Source of the DNA: Anastrepha obliqua
Lineage: Eukaryota > Arthropoda > Insecta > Diptera > Tephritidae
Direction of reading: 5' to 3'
DNA: 64,000 nucleotides
Assembly (NCBI RefSeq): GCF_027943255.1
Contig: NC_072893.1
Coordinates: forward strand, 63,582,001 to 63,646,000
Part shown: one piece after another, positions 46,690 to 56,572 of the stretch
Layout: each line of letters starts with the position of its first letter
Position numbering within the stretch: position 1 is the stretch's first letter
Notes under the pieces: generated by a model
What the model saw: the letters and a program-made list of their open reading frames with translations, nothing else
What the model was told of the DNA's origin: nothing
Database searches by the model: none
Program-made: the position numbers and the translations under genes

Positions 46690-47436
46690 TCAAAAGTTTC
46701 TTTTTGATATAATTTGGTTTTATCTACTAGAATTTTTTGAAATTCTATTCGTCTACTTTTTTATAGTAGAGCTCGATCCCAAACAAAAATTTCTTTTTGA
46801 TGGTATTTTTTGTATCCAGAATTTTCTAAAATAATACATTTTTATAGTAGAGCCCAAACTCCATAACACGAAAAGCAGTAAAACAAAAAACTTTGTTGAA
46901 TGTAAAATTTTCCCCCGCGATTTTTTAAAATTATTTTCAATTTATTAGAAAGGCAGGCCCCGCGTACGTATGCAATGGTAAAACTGGCAACATAATTGGT
47001 AAAATGTTTGCTCTTCAAAGCTCTATTCCATTAAGATTAATAATATATAATATTTTGCTGCAATGGGTAAATTGTTTTTTTCTAGAATTTTTTAAATTCT
47101 GCTCCTCTTTTATAATGTGGATCAATCTCCGGGCTACAAAAACAAAAAAAATTGATTGAATGGTAACATTTTTTATCTAGAATTTTAAAATATTCTACTT
47201 TTGATAGAGGAACTCGACTTCTCTAAGCGCCTTTTCTTGTTTGTAGTGTAGTTCAATGCCCAAGCTATGAAAAATTTTACCAGAAGTAAGTATGTATTTA
47301 TGGTAAATACGTTTGAGGAAATTTTGAAAATTCTATTTTATTCTATAAAATAATAAGACTTTTATATTATAATGTTTTCACTTCACTCTTTTATAGTAGT
47401 ACGCGAACTCCAAACCACGAATATATAAAAAAAAAG

Positions 47437-47570
47437 GTTGTTGTTGTTGTAGCAGCTTAAATATTCCCATACTTACATACGGGGAATGCTGCTGGAGTGA
47501 CAGTCCTTGGCTAGATATAAATCTGGGTCGTTTCGGTAACGTAAAACCGACTGTTGTGGAATCGTGTCTC
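47437..47570 (-). mobile_element. Short retroposon, copy 2
   Basis: 134 bp from GTTGTTGTTGTTGTAGCAGC to CTGTTGTGGAATCGTGTCTC, flanked on both sides by AAAAAAAAAG (47427-47436 and 47571-47580), a probable 10-bp target duplication in an A-rich site. The (GTT)n on + is a (CAA)n 3' tail on minus. It is inserted inside the dimeric array. Confidence 0.78.
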
Positions 47571-47811
47571 AAAAAAAAAGATATTTTTTAATGGGTAAAA
47601 TTTTCACTATGATTTTGAAAAAAAAAAAAAAGTTTTTTTCTTTTATAGAAGATCTCGATTTTTCCAACTACCGTTTGGATTTAGTAGTGATGTTCAAATT
47701 ATGAAAAAATGATAACAGAAATAGTCTTTGAAATGTAAAATTTTTCTCGAATTTTTTAAAATTCTGTTCTGTTAAAAATAATAAATATTTTTTTATCATA
47801 TTTTTTTTCTA

Positions 47812-48687
47812 CAGTCTGTTACATAAAAGCGTGGTCACTGTTAAATGATAACAACAATTGATTTTTCGAATATTCGCAATTTTATTGATAATTTGGTCGT
47901 CAATATTCAATGCAAATTCCTCAATAGCAAGTCCAGTCTCCTGCATTGTCAATTATGGCCTGACACCATCGGGGCATACTTTCCACTAGTTTTTCTGCAT
48001 ATTCTACCGGAAAAGACCTCCAAATTTTCCGAAAAAAAGAAAAGAAAAGAAAGAAAGTTGATCTAAATTACACGGCTTGCATCTGCGAAGCTGCATTTTC
48101 ATCAGAGCCCACACATTTTCTATGGGATTTGTATCCGGTGACTGAGATGGTCAATCTAAAGTGACAGCTGCGTTTTGCGTTTTCCACTCCACTTTTTCAA
48201 CGTGTTTTGCACTCACCATCTATCGTTCCGTAAGATATGTCGATACCTTTTGCTTTCTATTTCACAGCAGCTCCACGTAAAGTCAAAGCTGGATCTTTCG
48301 AGAACAATGCGAGAATCTTTTTTTTTGTCTTTTTTTGAGACTTTGCTTGCACTTCCGCCATCAGGAAAATCATCAACGTTACCGACCTTTTTATAGCGAT
48401 TTATCCACTTGCTAACGAACTGCTTCGACTTTCCCATATATTTCGCAGCACGATTTGCGTTCATTTGGGCCCTTTTTCATGCAAACATAGAAAAAATGCC
48501 TCAAGTGAGACGCGTAAACAGCAGTCATTTCGAAAAACCACTCAATTGAAGACTAAATTTGACAGACAGCTGACTTTTTACAAAAAGCATGAAGGACTGA
48601 GGTGCCCTCTATGTCATAGAAAAAGAAACCGGACGCTCTGATTTTTATCTACGTGTAACAGTGACCACGCTCTTATGTAACATAGTG
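47812..48687 (-). mobile_element. Tc1-like element, internal-deletion derivative
   Basis: 876 bp between TA dinucleotides (47810-47811 and 48688-48689). Terminal repeats: CAGTCTGTTACATAAAAGCG at the left and the inverse of CACTATGTTACATAAGAGCG at the right, both continuing with TGGTCACTGTTA. On the minus strand an N-terminal helix-turn-helix part survives (RAAKYMGKSKQFVSKWINRY, GNVDDFP, 48450-48340), followed directly by the last catalytic region (SQSPDTNPIENVWALMK, 48150-48100) and LVESMPRWCQAIID (about 47990). The part with the first two catalytic Asp residues is gone, so the copy is non-autonomous. It lies inside the dimeric array. Confidence 0.9.
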
Positions 48688-50055
48688 TATAATATATTCT
48701 TTTTCTAATATACTTTTTTTCTGTTCTGTTAAAAATAATAAAATTTTTGTTATTATTTTTTTCTATAATTTTTCTAAACTCACCGATTTATAGTAGTTCG
48801 CGAACTCCAAACCACGGAAATAAAAAAAAAAAAACAAGAAAGATGTAGTGGTTAAAATTATCATTAAATTTTTTGAAGAATTTTATTTTTTTTATAGTGA
48901 ATCTTGATTTGTTCACCTGCCTGTTGTTTGTGATATAGTTGATGTCCAATGCCCAAACTACGAAAAATCATACCAAAAATATTTGGTTGATGATCTAATT
49001 TTTACAGGAATTTTTTTAATTCTATTCGTTAGAAAAAGTAATATTTTTTTCTAGATTTTTTCTAACTCTTCCGTTTTATAATACAATGCACACTTTAAAC
49101 CATGAAAATATGAAGAAGAACATTTTTAGAGTCAAAATTTTCAATATAATTTGGAAAAATTTTCCTTTTGTTGTAGTGGAACTCAGTTTTCCAACTTTTT
49201 TCATCGTTATTGTGGTGTAGTTCGATGTCCAAACTACGAAAAATGGTACCAAAAATATTTTGTTGACGATACATTTTTTTCAGGAATTTTCTTCGATTAT
49301 ATTCTTTGAAAATAGTAATAATTTTTTTGAAATGGAAATTTGTTTTTCTATATTTTTTCTAACTCTACCGTTTTATTGTGGTATGCAAATTTTAAACCAC
49401 GAAAATGTAAAAAAAAAAATTTGTATGGTTAAATTTTTCACTATAATTTTGAGAAACTTTGCTTTTCTGTAGTGGAACTCAACTTTTCCAACTTATTCCA
49501 CCGTTATTGTGGTGTAGTACAGAAATATTTTTTTTGGTGGTAACATTTTTTGTGGAATTTTCTTAAATTCTATTCTATTGAAAATAATAATATTTTTTTT
49601 AATATTAAAAATTTCACTTAATTTTTAAATTAAGTTTTCTCTAAACTTTTTGTGTACAATTTTGAAGCATTTTCGTTTTTTATAGTCAACATCGATCTCC
49701 GCTATTGGTGTGCTGGTCAGTGTCCTCACTACGAAAACTGATATCAAACCTTTTTTTTATCGTAAAATTTGTTTTGAATTTTTTGAAATTCGATTTTATT
49801 AAAAATAATCGGGGAGAAGGCCACTCCCTTATATCAAAGGCTACCAATCCAAGGTGGAACAGCATACGCCGAGGGATGCATGGCTTAGGGTGAGCTAAGT
49901 CGCTAGTATGCGGACTCTGGGGCACCTGTCGCACCCCAGTTTCAATTCGACTTACCACGGCATAGGGCTCTGGCGTGGCGGACCCCATTATTTCCCTATC
50001 TAAATCCCAGGTTACGACTGCTGACACGTCGGCTGAGTGACCGCACCGCAAAATT

Positions 50056-51365
50056 ATGAACAAATTAACAAACAAAAAACCAACAACACAACAAACTCCT
50101 TCCCGACGCGGAAGACCCCTTGGCTCCACCAAACTTATGGCGGGGTCAAAAACCACCCCTTCGGTGGCGAAAGTGCTCGCTAAGAGCAAAACCGTCACAG
50201 AGACACCACCGCATTCCCTTGAGGCTTCTACTTCCTCCAAAACCGACTCGGTTGCGGAAAACCAAGTGATCACCAAATCTGTTTTGCCAGAAACTGGGAA
50301 AACAAGTCGGACAGAAGTCTCCAGAAAACCCATCCCTCCTCATCTCCGTCGATACAGAGATCGAAGACGCGCCACTTTCCTTATGGAAAAGTTCGGCAAA
50401 ACCCCTGAGGAAGAGCTGTCCGACCAGCAAAAGTCAACTCTCGATTGGGCCCGGGAGTTCCTTCGGAATTATGAGGCGTCCAAAGATAAACCGAGTGCAG
50501 CTAAGCGGCAGCGGTCTTCAGAGGATCCTCATAGCTCCAACGACCCCAAGAAGCATAAAGTTTCCTCTGAGGTCAAACTACGCAAGTTCTGCGAAGTTGC
50601 CAGAGATAGTCTGGTCATGGCGGTGGTGGATAAGAGCCACCCTGACGGTTTCATCTCTCCATCAAACTGGAAGATTGTGGAGAGAAAACTTCAGTTGGGC
50701 TACCTGGACGTTCTGAAGCAGAACCCAGGACCCCCTCCTTTCTGCTCTGACGCGGGTTGGTTCCAAGCAAGGGTCAAGTTGATCGCTTGCTCAGATCAAC
50801 GCTCTGTCAGCCTGTACGGCAAGGCCCTCGACCGACTCGGCGAGGTGTGGCCCGGAGCGAAGCTCCAACTAATCAGAAGAGCGAAATTCCCAACAAACCT
50901 CGCGGCAGAGCAAGAATACCTGTAGAGCCATCCGATCCGGAAACCATCCTGGAGCTACTGAAGGTCGGAAACCCGAACCTACCCACCGAAAACTGGAGGG
51001 TAGTTAAGGTGGAAGAGCCTTCAGGAAACTCCAGACATGTCACGCTGCTCCTGGACCAGGAAAGCGTTAAAGCACTGGACGACCGTAAGGGGATTGTGGC
51101 ATTCGGGTTCACTACAGCTACCATCTGGACCTATCAGCCGAAAAACCTCCTCGCACCCAGCGAAGAGAGTACGGCGGCCCCCAAGATGGATGTCGATAAG
51201 CCTCTCTCACAAGCTTCGACGATTGAGTCCGACTCGGAATCAAACAGCGAACTTGTGGGAAACTTATTTAACATTCAACTCGAGGACGAGGATAGTCTTT
51301 TAGATAGCGGTGATGACGCGAACGCCACAGTCGTTGAATGTCCGTCTAAAAGTGCTGCAGATTAA
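50056..51365 (+). pseudogene. LINE ORF1 protein (DUF4780-type), one frameshift
   Basis: The nucleic-acid-binding ORF1 protein of the LINE. The N-terminal third is basic and Ser/Thr/Pro-rich (SRRGRPLGS near residue 17), followed by RRYRDRRRATFLMEKFG and EEELSDQQKSTLDWAREFL. From about residue 175 it matches the DUF4780 layout known from insect LINE ORF1s: VVDKSHPDGFISPSNW, VSLYGKALDRLGEVWPGAKL, then after a frame change KPRGRARIPVEPSDPETILE, NPNLPTENWRVVKV and IVAFGFTTATIWTY. The frameshift is at about 50885-50900. Without it the protein would be about 435 residues. The C-terminus is acidic (LEDEDSLLDSGDD). I see no CCHC zinc knuckles, unlike many jockey/I ORF1s. Confidence 0.85.
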
Positions 51366-54300
51366 CCTGCACCACTCTAAGGCTGCCTCGGCAGCCCTCA
51401 TTCTTCGTCTCTCTGACCTCAGAGAAGACATAATTCTCATCCAAGAACCTTGGATATCAAACGACAAGATATGCGGCCTGAAAGATACGCACTACACCTT
51501 GTTTCAAGGTGAGGCTAACGTTAGATCGCGCTCTTGTATTCTCATTCGAAAACATATTAATGCTTTTCTTCTTCCCTTTAGCAATGCTGACACCACTGCC
51601 ATTGAGGTTGAAGCAGTCCACGGCCCGATTTGGATTGTGTCGGCTTACATGCCTTACGACGCAGCGGAGGCGCCTCCTCCTGAAGCAGTGAGGAGGCTCG
51701 TCAATACGGCGCATCTGATCCAGAAACGCGTCATTATTGGAGCAGACGCTAATGCACATAATACTGTTTGGGGCAGTACAAACAACAACACACGAGGTGA
51801 GCAACTTTTTGATTATATTCTAGCGAATAAGCTTGATATATGTAATAGAGGTGATGTCCCTACGTTTCTTAACTCGTCTAGAAGAGAGGTACTCGATATT
51901 ACTCTTGCTAGCGAATCATGTACACAACTGGTGCAGGACTGGAGCGTTGATAAACAGCACTCTTTTTCCGACCACCAATATATAACATTCACTTTAAAAG
52001 CCGAAACGGCAAAACCCATGAAGTACCTTAACAAAAAACGTATGAATTGGATCAAATATAAAGAACATCTTGCCAATGGACTTCCTGATATCAGGCAGTT
52101 TGAAATGGCAAATAAAAACGATATTGAAAACGCTGTCAACATGATAACGAAGACGTGTCAAAGCGCAGCACGACAATCTTGAACCCTGACAAAAACAGGA
52201 GGTAAGCATAAACCTTTTTGGTGGACTCCAGAAATCTCAGAACTTCGCAATCGAACTTCAGAGTAATTATGGGAATAGATCAGATCTAATCAGCTCTAAT
52301 AGCATCTCCACAGCAATACTAAGCTTTCAAAAATTTAAATCACCAGGTCCTGACAACATCATTCCTGCAGAACTTCAAGAAGGACTAGAAATTCTACTGC
52401 CTTGGTTAACTAGGATCTTTAACAAGTGTTTAAATCTGTCTTATCTTCCGACAATTCGGAAGAAATCGAAGGTAGTATTCATTCCGAAAACGGGAAAGCC
52501 TTCACACTGCAAACCAAACGACTTCAGGCCCATTAGCCTAACCTCTTTTTGCTTAAAGGCTTTTGAAAAAGTCTTAGATGAGCAAATCAAAACCCAACTT
52601 GATACTAAGTTGATCTCTGAGGCACAACATGCCTACACTAAAGGGAAATCGACTGAAACGGCACTTCATTCACTGGTGCAAACAGTGGAAACTTCCCTTC
52701 ACAATAAAGAGTACTCTCTTGTCGCATTTATGGACATAGAAGGTGCTTTTAATAATATTGAACCCAACGCTATTTTGTCTGAAATTGCCAAATTGGGTAT
52801 CAATTACTCCATCCGAAAGATGATCGAACAAATGCTCCAAAATAGAATAATCACTTCAGAGCTTGGGGTAAGCCGCATGAGAATGTACGCCGTCAAAGGC
52901 ACTCCCCAAGGCGGAGTACTTTCACCCCTTCTCTGGAATCTCGCTGTAAACAGTTTGCTTCGAAATCTCGAAAAAGCAGGCTGCAAGGTTGTAGTCTATG
53001 CAGATGACATTGCTCTCTGCGTGTCAGGCAAACACCTGAATACCCTCACTGAGCTCATGCAACGCTCAATCAATATTCTGTCAAAATGGTGCACCGAATG
53101 CGGACTAAATGCGAATCCAGCAAAGACAGATCTTGTTCTCTTCAATAGGAAACAACAATCTCCTCCACTGCAAACAATAACTTTAAAAGGGGAATCATTA
53201 CTTCTATCTGATTCAGCTAAATATCTAGGAGTTATTCTAGATAGGAAGTTGAGTTGGAAATTGAACATCGAAAACAGATGTAAAAAAGCTTTCATAGCTC
53301 TCTATACTTGTAAGAAAGCTATAGGCAAAACCTGGGGGTTTTCACCTCGGATCATTTATTGGATATATACCTCGATCATCAAACCGATACTCTTCTACGG
53401 TGTGGTTGTATGGTGGACAGCACTCGAAAAACGGTGTAGAGTAGCCACAATTGATCGAGTTCAAAGAACAGCCTGCCTTCTGATAACAGGATGCTTAAGT
53501 ACAACACCTACTACGGCTCTAAACACGCTGCTTCACTTGTTCCCTATCGATCTGGCTGGCAAAGCGATTGCAGCGAAAGCAGCGACACGCATGAATGCTA
53601 TATCGAAATGGAATAAGTATCTTGGCCATTCGGCCATACTGAACAGGAACACTGTTATCTCTTCCGACATAGACTATCATGTAAGTCTTCCATCACCACC
53701 CTTGCTATTCTCCTGTTCACTCCCAACTAGGGAAGAATGGAAGACAAATCTTACCGAAATCGATGGCCCTCTGACTATATATACAGATGGTTCAAAACAA
53801 GACGGCAAAGTGGGATTTGGAATCTTTTCCAATTCCCCTCACATCAATCTATCATTTAGATTACCCGACTACTGTAGCGTATTCCAAGCGGAAGTATGCG
53901 CTATCTGGTATGCTGCGAAAACTCTCTTAGAAAATAGAATATCACTAGAGGATATCCGCTTTTTCACCGACAGTCAAGCGGCCGTTCGAGCACTCAGCTC
54001 CTCTTATACCCACTCAGATGTGGTTCGATCCTGTCTCTTATCTCTTAACGAGATAAGTGTTCAGAATTCTGTCCAAGTTATCTGGATACCGGGTCACAGT
54101 GGATTCGAAGGTAACTGCAAAGCTGATGAGCTCGCAAGAGCTGGAGCTGCGCAATCAAATGTTAGTAACTTACCCACAATCCACATTCCGCTCTCAACAT
54201 GTAAAATGCTCATCGATCGAGAATTTCACAGCATTGCTGATCGGAGGTGGCGAGTGGAAACTACTTGCGTTACGACCAGACAAATCTGGCCATCCTACAA

Positions 54301-54625
54301 TCTGAAACAGACAAAAACCCTTATAAGTCTTTCGAAACACGAACTAAGGCATATAACATCTCTTATCACCGGCCACTGCCTTTTGGGCACTCACGCACGT
54401 CGGCTCGGGGTTCCTCAACACGACCTGTGCAGATACTGCGAGGACGAAGATGAGGAAGTATCGAGCAGACATTTGCTGTGCAGTTGTCCGGGTCTAGCCA
54501 GAAGTCGACTCGCTCTTCTAGGCTCTCCAACAATTGACAATCTTTCAGTACTCTCGGACCTGAAAATCGAATCTCTCATCAAATTTTCGAAACAAATTAA
54601 TATCTTTGACCAAAATCTACAATAA
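51310..54625 (+). pseudogene. LINE ORF2: endonuclease, reverse transcriptase, RNase H
   Basis: Overlaps the end of ORF1 by about 55 bp. The APE-type endonuclease (51340-52000) shows LQINLHHSKAA, ILIQEPW (catalytic Glu), IIGADANAHNTVWGS (Asp/Asn pair) and SDHQYITF (SDH motif). A stop at 52180-52182 and another at 52264 follow, then a deletion: FWWTPEISELRNRTSE jumps to AILSFQKFKSPGPDNI. The rest is open from about 52305 to 54625. RT shows FMDIEGAFNNI (motif A), GTPQGGVLSPLLW (B) and YADDIALCVSG (C). RNase H shows IYTDGSKQ, FQAEVCAIWYA, FFTDSQAA and WIPGHSGFEGNCKADELA. A C-terminal Cys/His motif CRYCEDEDEEVSSRHLLCSC ends it. The enzymatic domains keep their key residues, so only the stops and deletion kill it. 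Confidence 0.95.
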
Positions 54626-54751
54626 AAATCTCGGTTAGGTGGGGAAATCATTTAAAATAATGAGCTCTAGGGCAACACAACGGACCCAACTTGCGGTCTA
54701 TGTGGTACTCCGATGCGGGGTCACCCTTAAACCAACCAACCAAAAATAATA

Positions 54752-55190
54752 ATAATTAGTTTTTTAAATGGTAAGCTTTTTGTAATATAGTTTGAGGCAA
54801 TCTAATTTTCTAAAGAACAGCGTGATCTGAAAGCAACAAAAAAAAAATTAGTGGTGCATTTTTGTTATTTTTGGAAAAGTTTAATGATGAATTTTTGGTT
54901 TTAAAAAGTTTAATGATATATATATTTTTTTTGGTTTAATCGTACATTTTTTTGAAAAGCTTAATGGTATATTTTACAATATTTCGCTTGAATTGTAAAA
55001 TATTCCTTTTGATAGTGGGTGGTACTCGATTTTCCACCTGTCGCTTGTTTTTGGCAGCAAAAAATGACACCAACAATTTTCTGTAATGGTAAAACTTTTT
55101 CTCTCGAATTTTTGGAAATTTGCTCTATTAAAAGTAATACATTTTATAGGTTACCTTTTTCTCTAGAATTATTTGAAATTTATTGACAAG
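54752..55190 (+). repeat. Dimeric tandem array, right part
   Basis: Continuation of the array at 46690-49800 beyond the LINE: TAATGGTAAAACTTTTTCTC, GAATTTTTGGAAATTTGCTC, GGTGGTACTCGATTTTCCAC and AAAAATGACACCAACAATTT echo the same half-units. Fades by about 55190. Confidence 0.65.
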
Positions 55191-55443
55191 GCCTATCACT
55201 TCTCACTATTGCTTGTGGTCATTAAAATACATTTTAACTGTACACATGACACACCCTGTGTTATAAATGTATATAATCTTTGGCCACCGTGGCTCAATTT
55301 TTGAGTATATTTCACTGTAGATTTTTGGGCATTTTTTTTATTTATCGACCTGTAGGCTGTTTCGTCCATATAAAAAAATTCTATAAAAAATCAACAGTAT
55401 TTTGAGTTATACTAATTAATAATGACTATTTAGGGTAAGTATA

Positions 55444-56554
55444 GGTAGGTAGGTAAGATGGCAAGAGTACCCCAGGTACACTTCAAGTAGCACTTACGCG
55501 CCGTTTTGATACCATAATGTGGACCACTACCTGTGAAAAGATTTAGGCAAGAGAAAAACCGTCTACAGCCATCCAGTGCTGTTGATGTAGTGGAGGAGAG
55601 AAAACGCATTTAGGCTGGAGAATTTCTTTAAATCATCCCCAAAGGGCACGCTAAGGAATCTCAGTTTGCGAATGGAGAGGTCAGTATGTACATATAACAG
55701 AGAAGGAAGAGGATATCTGCTTCAAGATTCTACTATGTTCTACAGGAAGTTGTCTCCAAAGGCCAATCTCCTTCAATCTAATAGCGCTCTGAGCAGCAAT
55801 GAATTTAACTTTCGGATCCACAGGAAGTAAGTGCAGAATAACGTTGAGCGCAGGGACATGAGAGCACCAGTGATGCCCACACATTCAGTTCTCTGCACTC
55901 TCTTTTAGTGGTGTTGTAGCCCTTCTGAAGAGCTACCCACTAAACTAGGCAAACGTATGTTAAAATTGGCAGAACCACTAAGTTGTACATCCAAAGTACG
56001 ACACGTGGCTTGAAACCCCATTTTTTGCCGAACATAGATTTACAGGCGTAGAGGGCTATACTGGCCTTCTTAACTCGATTTTCTATGTACAGCTTCCAGT
56101 GGAGCTTGGGGTCAAGTATTACACCAAGAAACCTGACTTCCGATGCGAGTGTTAGTCTTGTTAGTGTTGTTAAGTCTTGGAAGCTTAAAAGGTGGAGGCT
56201 TGTATTTTCTGGTGAATAGCATCAACTCTGTTGACTCTGAGAGCGCAACTGGCAGCCCATCTACTGAGTATAGCCAGTGCACCTTCCAAAATTTCAGCCA
56301 TTACTGATGGGAAGGGACCTGAGACCATTAGGACCAAGTCATCGGCATATGGTACCACTTTTACCCCATCCCTGTTTAAGCGAGTTAAAGCTTCATCCAC
56401 AGCTACTAGCCAAAGGAGAGGCGAGAGGACGCCGCCCTGTGGTGTACCCCTATGTACGAATCTAGTGATTCTTGCCCCTACTGCCACAGCATTTATTTCC
56501 CTACCACCAAGCAGGGACGAGATCCAGAGGTAGATAGGCCTTTCCATCCCTAGT
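55444..56554 (-). pseudogene. RNase H-type LINE, 5'-truncated copy with target duplication
   Basis: 1,111 bp inserted in reverse, flanked by an 18-bp direct repeat with one mismatch, CTATTTAGGGYAAGTATA (55426-55443 and 56555-56572). On minus the RT begins at MERPIYLWISSLLGGREI and contains HRGTPQGGVLSPLLW (motif B) and VPYADDLVLMVSG (motif C). The thumb LGVILDPKLHWKLYIENRVK follows after a frameshift, and LNVILHLLPVDPKVKFIAAQ (55840-55780) marks the following region. RNase H is deleted: a short 3' part then runs into TACC repeats (55444-55456). The (TACC)n tail matches the LINE end at 7085. Confidence 0.88.
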
Positions 56555-56572
56555 CTATTTAGGGCAAGTATA

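Larger units (their letters stand above)
46690..49800 (+). repeat. Dimeric tandem array, left part (interrupted)
   Basis: Two alternating ~140-150-bp half-units make a ~290-bp unit. Half A holds TAGTACGCGAACTCCAAACC then ACGAAAAT. Half B holds GTGGTGTAGTTCAATGCCCA then AACTACGAAAAATGG. Both halves include TCTAGAATTTTTTGAAATTC-like and AATAATATTTTTT stretches. A/B landmarks: A 47405, B 47254, A 48797, B 48950, A 49090, B 49228, A 49388. Units are strongly diverged. The array is interrupted by a short retroposon (47437), a Tc1-like element (47812) and a LINE (49810), and resumes at 54752. Confidence 0.8.
49810..54741 (+). mobile_element. 4.93-kb LINE (R1/LOA/I-like), nearly complete
   Basis: Bounded by an exact 9-bp duplication AAAAATAAT (49801-49809 and 54742-54750). 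It comprises a 245-bp 5' UTR starting CGGGGAGAAGG, ORF1 (50056-51365), an overlapping ORF2 (51310-54625) and a 116-bp 3' UTR ending AACCAACCAACC. GC content is clearly higher than the AT-rich host array, and the array continues on both sides, so the insertion is clear. ORF2 has lost a segment between endonuclease and RT, so a full element would be longer. Well-preserved reading frames suggest it is among the younger insertions in the window. Confidence 0.93.

Noticed and set aside
49686..50333. 215-codon minus-strand open frame
   Set aside because: It is antisense to the 5' UTR and ORF1 of the LINE. The openness is explained by the coding strand's composition, and no domain is visible.
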